Source: Actinomadura pelletieri DSM 43383
Lineage (GTDB): Bacteria > Actinomycetota > Actinomycetes > Streptosporangiales > Streptosporangiaceae
Length of the DNA stretch: 64,000 nt
Direction of reading: 5' to 3'
Assembly (NCBI RefSeq): GCF_003634705.1
Contig: NZ_RBWU01000006.1
Coordinates: 62,001-126,000, forward strand
A program made the translations under genes and the position numbers. The notes below the pieces were generated by a model. That model was given only the letters and a program-made list of their open reading frames with translations. It was not told the DNA's origin and did not search any database. This document shows positions 50,884-59,262 of this stretch, piece by piece (position 1 is the stretch's first letter; each line of letters begins with the position of its first letter).

Positions 50884-52377
50884 GTGAGTGACGACACCTT
50901 CGACGAACTCCCGGAGCAGATGCGCGTGCGCCGGGAGAAGCTCGACCGGCTCCGTGCGAGCGGGATCGACCCCTACCCGGTGACCTTTCCGCGGACGGCG
51001 ACGATCGCCGACGTCCGCGCGAAACACCCGGACCTCGAACCGGGCACCGAGACGGGTGAGAAGGTCGGCGTCACCGGTCGCGTCATGCTGGTCCGCAACA
51101 CCGGGAAGCTGTGCTTCGCGACGATCAAGGACGGCACCGGAGAGCTCCAGATCATGCTGTCGCTCGCCAAGGTCGGGCAGGAGCAGCTGGACGCCTGGAA
51201 GCGGGACGTCGACCTCGGCGACCATGTCGGGGTCGAGGGCGAGGTCATCACGTCCCGCCGCGGTGAGCTGTCGGTCATGGCGGACCGGTTCGCGATCACG
51301 TCCAAGTGCCTGCGCCCGCTGCCGGAGAAGCACGCCGGGCTGACCGACCCGGAGGCGCGGGTCCGACAGCGCTATGTCGACCTGATCGTGAACGACGAGG
51401 CCCGGAAGATGGCCCGGCTGCGGAGCGACACCGTCCGCGCCGTCCGGGACTTCTGGCACGACCAGGGATACCTCGAGGTCGAGACGCCGATGTTGCAGCC
51501 GATCCACGGCGGCGCGGCGGCACGGCCGTTCCAGACGCACATCAACGCCTACGACATGGACCTCTACCTGCGCATCGCGATCGAGCTGTACCTGAAGCGG
51601 CTCGTCGTGGGCGGGATCGAGAAGGTCTTCGAGATCAACCGGAACTTCCGGAACGAGGGCGCGGACTCCACGCACAACCCCGAGTTCACGATGCTGGAGG
51701 CCTACGGCACGTACCTCGACTACAACGACATGGCCGACCTGACGCAGCGGATGTACCAGCAGGCGGTCGTCGCGGCTCTGGGCACGACCGTGGTGGTCCA
51801 TGACGGCGTCGAGGTCGACCTGGGCGGGGAGAAGTGGCCGCGGGTCACGCTGTACGGGTCGGTGTCGGACGCGTTGGGCGAGCAGATCACTCCGCACACG
51901 CCGATCGAGGACGTCCGTAAGCTCGCCGACGCCCGTGGCGTGTCGTGGGATCCGAAGTGGGGGCAGGGCAAACTCGTCCAGGAACTGTTCGAGGAACTGG
52001 TCGAGCACACCCTCGTCCAGCCCACGTTCGTCATGGACTATCCGGTCGAGACGTCCCCGCTGACCCGCCAGCACCGTGAGGAGCCGCTCCTCACGGAGAA
52101 GTGGGACCTCATCGGGTTCGGGACGGAGCTGGGCACCGCCTACTCCGAACTCGTCGATCCGATCGAGCAGCGCCGCCGCCTCACCGAACAGTCGCTGCTC
52201 GCCGCGGGCGGCGACCCGGAGGCCATGCAGCTGGACGAGGACTTCCTGCGCGCCCTGGAGTACGCGATGCCGCCCACGGGTGGCATGGGCGCCGGCATCG
52301 ACCGGATGATCATGGCCTTCACCGGTAAGGGCATCCGCGAGACGATCCTGTTCCCGCTGGTCAAGCCCGAGCGCTGA
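50884..52377 (+). CDS. lysS: Lysyl-tRNA synthetase, class II
   Basis: A 497-residue synthetase. The N-terminal OB-fold anticodon-binding domain (VGVTGRVMLVRNTGKLCFAT) precedes the class II core. Motif 1 is LEVETPMLQPIHGGAAARPF, motif 2 is NRNFRNEGADSTHNPEFTML and motif 3 is PPTGGMGAGIDRMIMAFTGK. The lysine-pocket segment ending ELGTAYSELVDPIEQRRRLT is normal. GTG at 50884 is the first start giving the usual N terminus. Some actinomycetes carry a class I enzyme or a second copy elsewhere; nothing here suggests a paralogue. Confidence 0.96.
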   Translation: MSDDTFDELPEQMRVRREKLDRLRASGIDPYPVTFPRTATIADVRAKHPDLEPGTETGEKVGVTGRVMLVRNTGKLCFATIKDGTGELQIMLSLAKVGQEQLDAWKRDVDLGDHVGVEGEVITSRRGELSVMADRFAITSKCLRPLPEKHAGLTDPEARVRQRYVDLIVNDEARKMARLRSDTVRAVRDFWHDQGYLEVETPMLQPIHGGAAARPFQTHINAYDMDLYLRIAIELYLKRLVVGGIEKVFEINRNFRNEGADSTHNPEFTMLEAYGTYLDYNDMADLTQRMYQQAVVAALGTTVVVHDGVEVDLGGEKWPRVTLYGSVSDALGEQITPHTPIEDVRKLADARGVSWDPKWGQGKLVQELFEELVEHTLVQPTFVMDYPVETSPLTRQHREEPLLTEKWDLIGFGTELGTAYSELVDPIEQRRRLTEQSLLAAGGDPEAMQLDEDFLRALEYAMPPTGGMGAGIDRMIMAFTGKGIRETILFPLVKPER

Positions 52378-52386
52378 GAGGCCTGG

Positions 52387-53409
52387 TCAGGCGCTTTCGC
52401 GGATCACCAGATCGGGGCGCAGGACCACCTGCCGGTGCAGGTGCGACTTGCCCTCGCCGACCTCGGCCAGCGCCAGTTCGGCGGCCTCCCAGCCCAGCTC
52501 GCGGCGGGGCTGCCGGATCGTGGTGAGCGGCACGGCGGCGCTCGCGGCGAGTTCGATGTCGTCGTAGCCGATCACGGCGATGTCCTCCGGGACGCGGGCG
52601 CCGAGCCGGATCAGCTCGTTGATCAGGCCGATGGCGAGCAGATCGTTGGCGCAGAACACGCCGCCGGGTGGCGGAGACATCGCCAGGATCTCGTGCGCCG
52701 CGGCCTGGCCCGCGGTGGGGCTCAGCGCGTCCTGAACGAGCGTCACGGGCTTGGCGAAGCCCGCCTCGACAAGAGTGCGGGCGGCGCCGTCGCGGCGTTC
52801 GACGCACGGCTGAGGCTCGGGCGCCCCGGTGACGAACGCGATCCGCTCCCGGCCGATGCCGAGCAGGTGCGCGGCGGCGATCTCGCCTCCGGCGACATGG
52901 TCGACCCGGGCGGTGCACGCGTCGGAGACGTCCCGGTCGATCAGCACCACGCTCATGCCCGCGGCACGCAGCCGAGAAATGTCCTGATAGCCGAAATCAA
53001 CCGGAATGATGAGAACTCCGGCGGCGTTCTGCTCTTCCAACAGTTCCACCGAACGCCGTTCTTTTGCGGTGGAGTGGTCACTGGAGAGCCAGAGCGCGTC
53101 ATGGCCCGCGGCGTTCAGCGCGGCCTCCGCGCCGCTGACGACGGCGGTCGCGTACGGGTTGGTGAGGTCCTCGACGACGACGCCGAACGCGCGGCGCGGC
53201 TCGTCGCCGAACTCGCCCGCGGTGCGTTCGGGACGTCTCCGGAGCCGTCGGGCGGACTCGTTTCTGACGAATCCGAGTTCCTCGATAGCTGCACGAACGC
53301 GATTACGGGTAGCTTCGGCCACGAGGTCTGGCCGGTTTAGGACATTCGAAACGGTCCCAACTGAGACTCCAGCACGCCTCGCGACCTCACGAATACTGGT
53401 CTGTGGCAA
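52387..53409 (-). CDS. LacI family transcriptional regulator
   Basis: A 340-residue repressor with the LacI HTH (TSIREVARRAGVSVGTVSNV then LNRPDLVAEATRNRVRAAIE) and a periplasmic-binding-protein-like ligand domain (FGVVVEDLTNPYATAVVSGA; VFCANDLLAIGLINELIRLG; IAVIGYDDIELAASAAVPLT; TIRQPRRELGWEAAELAL). The frame is open to 53487, but the TTG at 53409 has AGGAG four bases upstream and gives the family's standard distance to the HTH, so it is preferred. No sugar-metabolism genes are nearby. A quasi-palindromic CG-centred site at 53577-53588 could be its own operator. The effector is probably a sugar but is not determinable. Confidence 0.9.
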   Translation of the reverse strand: MPQTSIREVARRAGVSVGTVSNVLNRPDLVAEATRNRVRAAIEELGFVRNESARRLRRRPERTAGEFGDEPRRAFGVVVEDLTNPYATAVVSGAEAALNAAGHDALWLSSDHSTAKERRSVELLEEQNAAGVLIIPVDFGYQDISRLRAAGMSVVLIDRDVSDACTARVDHVAGGEIAAAHLLGIGRERIAFVTGAPEPQPCVERRDGAARTLVEAGFAKPVTLVQDALSPTAGQAAAHEILAMSPPPGGVFCANDLLAIGLINELIRLGARVPEDIAVIGYDDIELAASAAVPLTTIRQPRRELGWEAAELALAEVGEGKSHLHRQVVLRPDLVIRESA

Positions 53410-53576
53410 CTCGCTCCTCGTCCCGTCCCGGGACTGTTTCCCCAGGTAGTGGCGTTTTGCAGGGTGCATTGGCGGATAGGCGGTCACGTACCGCTACCAT
53501 CCGTGCACGCATTGCACTGAACCAGCGCTTGACGGGCCGGATCCGGCCGCCTAGCGTTCCGAGCCGAAGCGTAGCT

Positions 53577-53588
53577 TGAAACGATTCA
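53577..53588. promoter_or_regulatory. Candidate LacI-family operator
   Basis: TGAAA-CG-ATTCA is a near-perfect inverted repeat around a central CG, the hallmark of LacI-family operators, and matches at four of five positions per arm. It lies 168 bp upstream of the LacI gene start. It is a single site identified by eye, so confidence is limited. Confidence 0.4.
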
Positions 53589-53599
53589 CGATCTTCGAC

Positions 53600-53898
53600 C
53601 ACGGCGAGATCTGGCGAGTCCAACGAGAAGGGCGGGGGCGGATGGCTGGCGATCTCATCCCGACTCCCTCGGCTGGCCAACGAGTGAATCGTGACCCGGA
53701 GTTCCCCCCTACACCCCCGCAATCGGCCCAACGGCCACCTCCGGCCAAGCGCGCGAGACCGAAAAAACCCCCGATGATCTAAGTCCGGAGGACCTCCGGA
53801 CCCGGCAACCCAACGCGCGTACAGATCGAGGCCAACCCGTGCCTGTGCAGCGGACGGCTGCATCCCCGCGGTCATCACCACGGACGAGGGAGGACGGA
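53600..53898. other. Intergenic region between LacI and LuxR-type genes
   Basis: About 300 bp without a gene between the divergent LacI and LuxR-type genes. Open frames (for example 53576-53782) show no protein-like features. A GTG at 53839 could extend the LuxR-type gene by 20 codons but is less likely than the downstream start. Confidence 0.4.
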
Positions 53899-54129
53899 GT
53901 GGAACAGGCCACACTCGCACGTCGTGGCACCGACGATTTCGGGCTGAGCGAGGAGGAGATCCGCCTGCTCGCTCAGATCGCCAGCGGTGTCACCGCCGAT
54001 GTGGCGGCACGAAAGCTGGAACTGAGCGCCCGGACCTTGCGGCGCCGGTTGCGGACCATCTGCGACCGGCTGGAGGTCAACACCCCTATCGAGGCCGTGG
54101 TGTGGGCGGCCCGAAGGCAGCTCATCTAG
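53899..54129 (+). CDS. Stand-alone LuxR/GerE-type HTH protein
   Basis: A 76-residue DNA-binding protein consisting almost only of a LuxR-type four-helix HTH: FGLSEEEIRLLAQIASGVTA, DVAARKLELSARTLRRRLRT and ICDRLEVNTPIEAVVWAARR. There is no receiver or sensor domain. The start is the GTG at 53899 with GGGAGG five bases upstream; an earlier GTG at 53839 would add 20 residues. It resembles the small GerE-family regulators of sporulating bacteria in layout. It is followed by a hairpin terminator. Confidence 0.87.
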   Translation: MEQATLARRGTDDFGLSEEEIRLLAQIASGVTADVAARKLELSARTLRRRLRTICDRLEVNTPIEAVVWAARRQLI

Positions 54130-54142
54130 CAGTACGACCCAC

Positions 54143-54172
54143 GACGCTCGTCCGGGGAGGACGGCGAGCGTC
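54143..54172 (+). terminator. Hairpin after the LuxR-type gene
   Basis: GACGCTCG (54143-54150) pairs with CGAGCGTC (54165-54172), 13 bp after the stop codon, with extra pairing possible inside the loop (TCC with GGA). No U-tract follows. Confidence 0.6.
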
Positions 54173-54583
54173 ACCGAAATCCAGGCGGCGAGATCTTCTG
54201 AACTTCCGTCCGCCCCCGCGGCGGCGGCGCCCACAGCCCGGCAGGTAGGTCCCTGCTGAAGGCGTCGCCGCGGACGGTGTTCAGAAGACGCCCCGGATTC
54301 AGTCGAGCGTGCCCTGCGGGGCTCGCCAACGTCCGTTCGGCGCTTCCGTCTCCGGCGAGCGCCCCGCCGCCCGTCTGGCCCGCTCCCAGACGGCGGAGGC
54401 CCGAGGCGCTTCGCCGCGCCCACGAACGCCATGCCGTGCCGCGCGAGTGCGACGCCGTCCCGCGCGAGTGCGAGGCCGTCCCGCGCGAGTGCGAGGCCGT
54501 CCCGCGCGAGTGCGACGCCGCCGGTTGTCTCCCGTCGGGCGGCGCGTTCCCGTCGGACGACGCGTTCCGGTCGATCGTGGCGG
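54173..54583. other. Gene-free stretch with a tandem repeat
   Basis: About 410 bp between a plus-strand terminator and the 3' end of the minus-strand NlpC/P60 gene. Apart from the 21-bp repeats at 54435-54518 I see nothing structured. A minus-strand frame covering it (to 54621) is dominated by the repeat and very basic, so it is not called. Confidence 0.4.
54435..54518. repeat. Four tandem copies of a 21-bp unit
   Basis: Units start at 54435, 54456, 54477 and 54498. The core is CGCGCGAGTGCGASGC preceded by CGTCC or a variant. Copies differ at one to three positions. The unit length is a multiple of three and would encode a seven-residue repeat in every frame, but no gene here is supported. 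Confidence 0.85.
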
Positions 54584-55657
54584 TCAGGCGACTCGAACGC
54601 CTCCGGCGAAGGGACGTCCACCCATGGGAGCGATCTTCACGACGTCACCGGTGCGGGGTGCGTGCAGCATCTTGCCGTCGCCGACATAGATGCCCATGTG
54701 GTGCAGGTCGGAGTAGAAGAACACCAGGTCGCCCGGCTGGAGTTCGCTGCGCGACACGCGGGTGCCCGCGTTCCACTGGCTGCCGGTGTAGTGCGGCAGG
54801 TTGATGCCGACCTGCTTGTAGGCCCACATCGTCAGACCCGAGCAGTCGAAGGAGCTCGGCCCTTCGGCGCCCCACACATACGGGGAGCCGATCTTGGTCA
54901 TCGCGAGGCGGAGCGCCTGCGCGGCCTTGCCGGTGCCGATGACGGGAAGCTTGGCGAGCTGGGTCGGGTCCCGCTTGACGAGCTGGCCGCGAACCTTCTC
55001 GTAGGCGTCGGTGACCTTTTTGCGCTGCGCTTCGAGCTGTGTCCGCAGCTCGGTCACCTGCCGGGCGCGGGCCTCGGCGGACTTGCGGGCGCGCTGTGCG
55101 GCCTGCATGGCCTGCATCAGCTCGAGGACCTTGCTGCTGTCGCGCGTGGCGAAGTAGCGGAGCGTGGAGGCCTGGTCGAGGACGGCCTGCGGGTCCTGGG
55201 AGGCGACGAACGAGACCGTCGGGTCGGAGCCGCCCTGCATGTAGCTGGTGGCGGCCAGGGAGCCGACCTTCTCGCGCAGGGTCTCGAGGGTCTTCTCCTG
55301 CCGCGCGGCGTTGTCGGCGGCGACCTTGGCGGCGCGCTGCGACTGCTCGAGCTTGACCTTCAGGCCGTTGTACTGCTCGGTGAGCTGCTCCAGCTGGTCG
55401 GCGAGCTTGAGCGCCTTGGACCGGAGTTCCTGCGTGGACGGCTCGGGGTCGGCATGGGCCACGGTGATCGTCTGCGGTGCGATCGAGAGGGCGACCAGCG
55501 CGCCCGCCACGGTGATCGCCCGACCACCGAACCGCGCCGTTCGGCTCCGACCGGATCCGGACGCCGAGAGCCGGGAGCCCGGCCGACGGGAGCCGGTCCG
55601 GGCGGATCGCGTACGAGCAGTAGAACGCGAAAGGGAACCAGGGCGCGACGGTTCCAC
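54584..55657 (-). CDS. Secreted NlpC/P60 endopeptidase under a c-di-AMP riboswitch
   Basis: A 357-residue exported peptidoglycan hydrolase. A long basic N-region precedes the signal hydrophobic core (ITVAGALVALSIAPQTITVAHA). Residues about 70-225 form a coiled coil (ALKLADQLEQLTEQYNGLKV and following). The NlpC/P60 domain starts at RLAMTKIGSPYVWGAEG, with catalytic Cys in SSFDCSGLTMWAY and His in DLHHMGIYVGDGK. GTG at 55657 has GGAGAGGAG upstream. A ydaO-type leader just before the gene ties its expression to c-di-AMP, as for other actinobacterial cell-wall hydrolases. It is a paralogue of the enzyme at 20940-22199. Confidence 0.94.
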   Translation of the reverse strand: MEPSRPGSLSRSTARTRSARTGSRRPGSRLSASGSGRSRTARFGGRAITVAGALVALSIAPQTITVAHADPEPSTQELRSKALKLADQLEQLTEQYNGLKVKLEQSQRAAKVAADNAARQEKTLETLREKVGSLAATSYMQGGSDPTVSFVASQDPQAVLDQASTLRYFATRDSSKVLELMQAMQAAQRARKSAEARARQVTELRTQLEAQRKKVTDAYEKVRGQLVKRDPTQLAKLPVIGTGKAAQALRLAMTKIGSPYVWGAEGPSSFDCSGLTMWAYKQVGINLPHYTGSQWNAGTRVSRSELQPGDLVFFYSDLHHMGIYVGDGKMLHAPRTGDVVKIAPMGGRPFAGGVRVA

Positions 55658-55672
55658 GAATTCTCCTCTCCT

Positions 55673-55860
55673 CGTCCGCCTACCGGGTTAGCTGACGGGT
55701 TCGGGCTGGAGCAGCCCGTCCGCGGGCGCACGCGGAGCGTTCTCCACGCGGGCTGCGGATTCACCCCTCACGGTGTCAGCCCGGGAGGATCCCCGAACGC
55801 TCCGGAAGTGGGTCCCCGGCTCCTCGGAGCGCTGGTTGCGGCCCGGGGACTCGGCGGTTC
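55673..55860 (-). ncRNA. c-di-AMP riboswitch (ydaO-yuaA type)
   Basis: Read on the minus strand, the leader contains the hallmark GGGGTGAATCCGC near 55757-55771 and ends with CCCGTCAGCTAACCCGGTAG GC, matching the conserved 3' element of the ydaO-yuaA family. The paired elements between them (for example GAGTCCCCGGGCC with GGAGCCGGGGAC) fit the expected folded core. It lies directly upstream of an NlpC/P60 hydrolase, the commonest target in actinobacteria, where c-di-AMP binding turns expression off. Boundaries are approximate, particularly at the 5' end. Confidence 0.87.
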
Positions 55861-56116
55861 GGCCTCCGTCCTGCGGTCGGCCGTATGTCAGCGCAGGACA
55901 CTAACGGAACCGGCATCGAATGCCAACCAGAACCCGGAAACTCGCTGGTGGCGAGGCCTGTCGGCCGACCGGCACCGGGTCGCGGCAAGGGGCCGAAAGT
56001 GTGGTCTCCGTCACGAGAGGCGAGGCTTGATCGTATCTCGATGTACCTGCCCGATCACCTGGTGTCGTCGGCGGCGTCCCCGGGGGCCACCGGCGGTCGG
56101 CGGAGGCGCGGCGTTC
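55861..56116. other. Intergenic region between divergent NlpC/P60 and acetyltransferase genes
   Basis: About 250 bp containing the promoter of the riboswitch transcript on the minus strand and, at its right end, that of the acetyltransferase. No gene is supported. Confidence 0.4.
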
Positions 56117-56122
56117 GATAAT
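56117..56122 (+). promoter_or_regulatory. Candidate -10 box for a leaderless acetyltransferase transcript
   Basis: GATAAT lies 11 bp before the GTG start at 56134, which has no Shine-Dalgarno sequence at the right distance. Transcription from this box would start within a few bases of the GTG. No convincing -35 is seen. Confidence 0.4.
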
Positions 56123-56133
56123 CTCGCCTGTTT

Positions 56134-56655
56134 GTGGAGGTCGTGATCCGGCGAGCCCGTACCGCCGACGTTGCCCAGATCCGCCGGCTGGTCGATCTGT
56201 ACGCCGGGTCGGGACGACGGCTGCTGAAGAAGTCCACGGTGAAGCTGTACGAGGACGTCCAGGAGTTCTGGGTCGCCGAGGACGTCCAGCACGGTACGCC
56301 GGGACGAATCGTGGGGTGCGGGGCCCTGCACGTGATGTGGGAGGACCTCGCGGAGGTCCGCTCGGTCGCCGTGGACAAGGAGTACGGCGGTCGCGGCATC
56401 GGGCACCGTATCGTCGCCCGCCTCCTGCAGACCGCCCGCGAACTCGGCGTGCGGAGGGTTTTCTGTCTTACCTTCGAAGTGGAGTTCTTCGCGCGCCATG
56501 GCTTCCAGCAGATCCTGGGGACTCCGGTGGCGCCAGAGGTGTACGAGGAACTCCTCCGTTCCTACGACGAGGGCGTTGCGGAGTTCTTGAACCTCGATCG
56601 GGTCAAGCCCAATACGTTGGGGAACACCCGGATGTTGCTTCGCCTGGAGGACTGA
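56134..56655 (+). CDS. Amino-acid N-acetyltransferase (ArgA/NAGS-like GNAT)
   Basis: A 173-residue GNAT protein matching the stand-alone actinobacterial N-acetylglutamate synthase of arginine biosynthesis (compare Mycobacterium tuberculosis Rv2747). It begins VVIRRARTADVAQIRRLVDL, has LAEVRSVAVDKEYGGRGIGH with the acetyl-CoA loop G-G-R-G-I-G, then RRVFCLTFEVEFFARHGFQQ. The extended C terminus, beginning EFLNLDRVKPNTLGNTRM, is characteristic of that group. The GTG at 56134 is probably leaderless. An RDD membrane protein follows 5 bp downstream, but a functional link is not obvious. Confidence 0.85.
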   Translation: MEVVIRRARTADVAQIRRLVDLYAGSGRRLLKKSTVKLYEDVQEFWVAEDVQHGTPGRIVGCGALHVMWEDLAEVRSVAVDKEYGGRGIGHRIVARLLQTARELGVRRVFCLTFEVEFFARHGFQQILGTPVAPEVYEELLRSYDEGVAEFLNLDRVKPNTLGNTRMLLRLED

Positions 56656-56660
56656 CCCAA

Positions 56661-57458
56661 ATGAGCGATTACCCCGACCGCGGGCGGCGATACCAGCCGC
56701 AGCAAGGGCAGGGGTCCTACGGCCCGCCACCCCCCTATCAGGGTCCCCAGTGGCAGCAGCCCCAGCAGCAACCCCCACCCCCGCAACAGCCGCAGCAACA
56801 GTGGCAGGACCAGTGGGGGCAACAGCAGCCCGGTCACCACGAGCCGTATGACGCCTCGTATGACCAGTACGGCGGTTCCCACGATGGTGACCAGCCGCTG
56901 GCACCGATCCACCGCCGTGCGGGTGCGCGCCTCATCGACAACGCGCTCGTGGCGGTCTTCGGGTTCGCGCTCGTCCTGCCGATCACGATCGGCGCCTTCG
57001 GTTTGGGCAAGCCGGGGAGCAAGACCGAGGACGAGGGCGGCGTGTGGAACTGGCCCATCATTTTCACGCTCTTCTGTGTTCTGTCGGTGTTGCCGTTCCT
57101 CTATGAGGCCGTTCAGTTGTCCATGTCCGGACGGACGCTCGGCAAGCGCGTCATGGGGCTCGGCATCGTCCAGGCCCCCGCCGGAGGGCCCCTGACCACC
57201 ACACAGGCCATCTGGCGTGCCGGAATCGTCCATGTGGCCTACCAGCTCGGTGTCTTCTTCTTCCTCGTCATCGCGGTGATGGTGTGGGCCTACGCCGCGT
57301 ACGGGATGGTGCTGGTCTGGGCGGGCGCGCTGATGGCCTACCTGTGGGCGATCTGGGACCAGCCGCTGCACCAGGCTCTGCACGACCGCTTCGCCGGGAC
57401 GCTCGTCGTCGACGAGCGGATCGGATACGACGAGTACGACGACGAGTACACGGGATAG
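56661..57458 (+). CDS. RDD family membrane protein with Gln/Pro-rich N terminus
   Basis: A 265-residue protein. The first 80 residues are low-complexity Gln/Pro/Gly/Tyr. The RDD domain follows with its conserved A-R-x-x-D (RRAGARLIDNALVAVFGFAL), helices at about 93-112, 132-151, 190-215 and 216-232, and the second signature GRTLGKRVMGLGIVQ. RDD proteins are small-molecule or ion transporters or membrane proteins of unknown role; some act as Na+(Li+)/H+ antiporters. It is followed after 4 bp by another RDD gene, so the two probably form a complex or paralogous pair. Confidence 0.9.
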   Translation: MSDYPDRGRRYQPQQGQGSYGPPPPYQGPQWQQPQQQPPPPQQPQQQWQDQWGQQQPGHHEPYDASYDQYGGSHDGDQPLAPIHRRAGARLIDNALVAVFGFALVLPITIGAFGLGKPGSKTEDEGGVWNWPIIFTLFCVLSVLPFLYEAVQLSMSGRTLGKRVMGLGIVQAPAGGPLTTTQAIWRAGIVHVAYQLGVFFFLVIAVMVWAYAAYGMVLVWAGALMAYLWAIWDQPLHQALHDRFAGTLVVDERIGYDEYDDEYTG

Positions 57459-57462
57459 GCCC

Positions 57463-58185
57463 GTGACGGAGGCACCGCTCGCCGAGCCGGGGCAGCGCCT
57501 CCTGGCGCGCATCGTCGACACGCTCGTCGTCGGTGTGCCGGTCATCATCGTCGTCCGCGAGTTTGTTTCCGGGCCCACCGTGGACGTCGTCGCTCCGCCC
57601 GCTCTAGCCGGATGCCTGTTCCTCTATGAGGCCGTCCAGCTCGCCATCTGGGGACGGACGCTCGGCAAGCGTTTCGCAGGTATAGAGGTCGTCGCCGTCC
57701 CCGACGTGTTGCCTGTGCCCGACGCGGCGCAGGCTCAGGCGCAGGCGCGTAGTGGCGAAACCGCCGGGCCGACGCCCCCCTCAGGGGGGTCAGGGGACGA
57801 GACGGACTCAGAGGCGATCACAGCGACCTCCGAGCCCGCCACGCCCCTTGGAGAGCCGGGTGGGTTCGGTGGCGTCATGGACGCTGAGATGACGGCTGAG
57901 GCGATCCCGGAGGCGGACGTTCGGCCAGAAGACACTCGGGACGCCGAAACGGACTCGGTTCGGGCTTCGCATCGTTTGGGCGTTGTCCGCGCAGTTGCCC
58001 GTGCGGCGGTCTATTCGCTGCCGATCGCGGCTCGCCCGATTCCCGTTGCGGGGGTACTCGCGAGCATCTTCTGGGTCGTGAACGCGGGAGCCCTGTACGA
58101 GGGCCCGCTTCGTCAGGCCGGCCACGACAGGCTCACCGGGACGGTGGTCGTAAAACGCCCGCCCACCGATTCATCGGCGTTCTGA
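57463..58185 (+). CDS. RDD family membrane protein with an acidic insertion
   Basis: A 240-residue RDD protein starting at GTG 57463. It has the A-R-x-x-D motif (RLLARIVDTLVVGVPVIIVV), helix 2 with LFLYEAVQLAIWGRTLGKRF, and after an acidic, Pro/Thr/Glu-rich insertion of about 90 residues (95-165) a final helix region (ARAAVYSLPIAARPIPVAGV). It ends with QAGHDRLTGTVVV, the usual RDD finish H-D-R-x-x-G-T-x-V-V. The insertion between helices is unusual and likely a disordered cytoplasmic loop. A 12-bp hairpin terminator follows. Confidence 0.88.
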   Translation: MTEAPLAEPGQRLLARIVDTLVVGVPVIIVVREFVSGPTVDVVAPPALAGCLFLYEAVQLAIWGRTLGKRFAGIEVVAVPDVLPVPDAAQAQAQARSGETAGPTPPSGGSGDETDSEAITATSEPATPLGEPGGFGGVMDAEMTAEAIPEADVRPEDTRDAETDSVRASHRLGVVRAVARAAVYSLPIAARPIPVAGVLASIFWVVNAGALYEGPLRQAGHDRLTGTVVVKRPPTDSSAF

Positions 58186-58208
58186 GATCGTCTCTCGCGC
58201 GTCTTCGC

Positions 58209-58246
58209 CCGGACGGGCGGCGGCTGATCCGACTCCGCCCGTCCGG
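58209..58246 (+). terminator. Terminator after the RDD genes
   Basis: CCGGACGGGCGG (58209-58220) pairs perfectly with CCGCCCGTCCGG (58235-58246) around a 14-base loop, 23 bp after the second RDD stop codon. Confidence 0.82.
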
Positions 58247-59188
58247 TGATCTCTGAGGGATGTGGACTGGGCTCGCGGGTCCCTCCCGGCTTTCGTGGAG
58301 ATGCCCGCTCTGTTTCGGACGCACCGCGCGCCGGCGGCGAATGCCAGCTCGTTCAGGTTACGGCCCTGAATCGACGCGGGATGTGCACCGTCCCGGACGC
58401 TTCCTCCGCTTTGAGTGGCCGCTTCGAAGCCCGCTTCCGAAGCGCTTCCGAACCGTTGCCTTCGGTCCGCTCCTCGTCCTACTTAGCGCACTGGACTTAC
58501 TTCGGATGTGACGCCGCCTCCCATGGAACGGACCTTTCGCCCGGCGTGTGCGGCGGGCGTTGGTCGTACCTGTACGCGTTCGGTGGCCAGTCCCGGACGC
58601 GGCTTGAAGAAGTGGAGCGAAGGTGGGATTGTGGCGCAATCTCCTGATTCCCAGAGGGACGAGTGCCGACCGCTTCTACGTAAGGACCGCGGATGGTGAC
58701 TTCCCGTCACGAGGTGATGGCAACAGTTTTCGGTACCGGCCGACCGGCCGTTATCCGTCCACACCGCGCGGCGCGGACGTCGATCAGTGGCCGGGGTGGA
58801 GGTCTGTCGATGCCCGGCTCATTACCGTCCAGGTGCGGTTAGTGCCGTTACGGCAGAGATAATCGATGGGGGCGGTGCCGCTGTGCCCGGCCTGTTAAGG
58901 TCGTCGCGCAGGGCCTTTTACCCCCGGACGGCGCCTGCCCGAAAGCCGGAGCGACCGTCCACAAACCCCCGGTCAATGCGCGGGCGCCGCCCCAGGTCAG
59001 CGCGGCGCGTCGTGACATCGGTCACGCCCGAAAACACCACGGCCGCGTCGGCGGACAAGGAATTGACGGGTCGCCTCCGCTTGCCCGTACACGCCACCGG
59101 ACGAGCGGGAAACAACGAGACGATTACGCCCGGTCACCGCCACGAAGGTGACTTGGTCACGAGTACGGGTTCAAGTCTGGCGGTTGAA
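58247..59188. other. Long gene-free region upstream of lsr2
   Basis: About 940 bp with no convincing gene on either strand. Open frames such as 58246-58647 and 58787-59329 have mixed, unprotein-like composition and lack ribosome-binding sites. Local direct repeats occur around 58430-58455 (CCGCTTCCGAAGCGCTTCCG). The region is less GC-rich in places and may hold regulatory DNA or an undetected RNA, but I cannot identify one. Confidence 0.4.
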
Positions 59189-59216
59189 TTGTCATCGGCG
59201 CGCATCTCGGTATATG
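59189..59216 (+). promoter_or_regulatory. Candidate lsr2 promoter
   Basis: TTGTCA at 59189-59194 and TATATG at 59211-59216 are separated by 16 bp and lie about 47 bp upstream of the lsr2 ATG. Both hexamers are good matches to the principal sigma factor consensus in an otherwise GC-rich area. Confidence 0.55.
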
Positions 59217-59262
59217 TTTGTCAACCGAATGCAGTTTGCTCAAGCCGAAAGGGTCTGTCCCC

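Noticed and set aside
53875..54621. Minus-strand frame with A-R-D-G-L-A-L repeats
   Set aside because: The repeat is a by-product of the 21-bp tandem DNA repeat, and the frame is antisense to the LuxR-type gene.
58246..58647. Open frame upstream of lsr2
   Set aside because: It lacks hydrophobic-core patterning and start signals and overlaps other equally poor frames on both strands.
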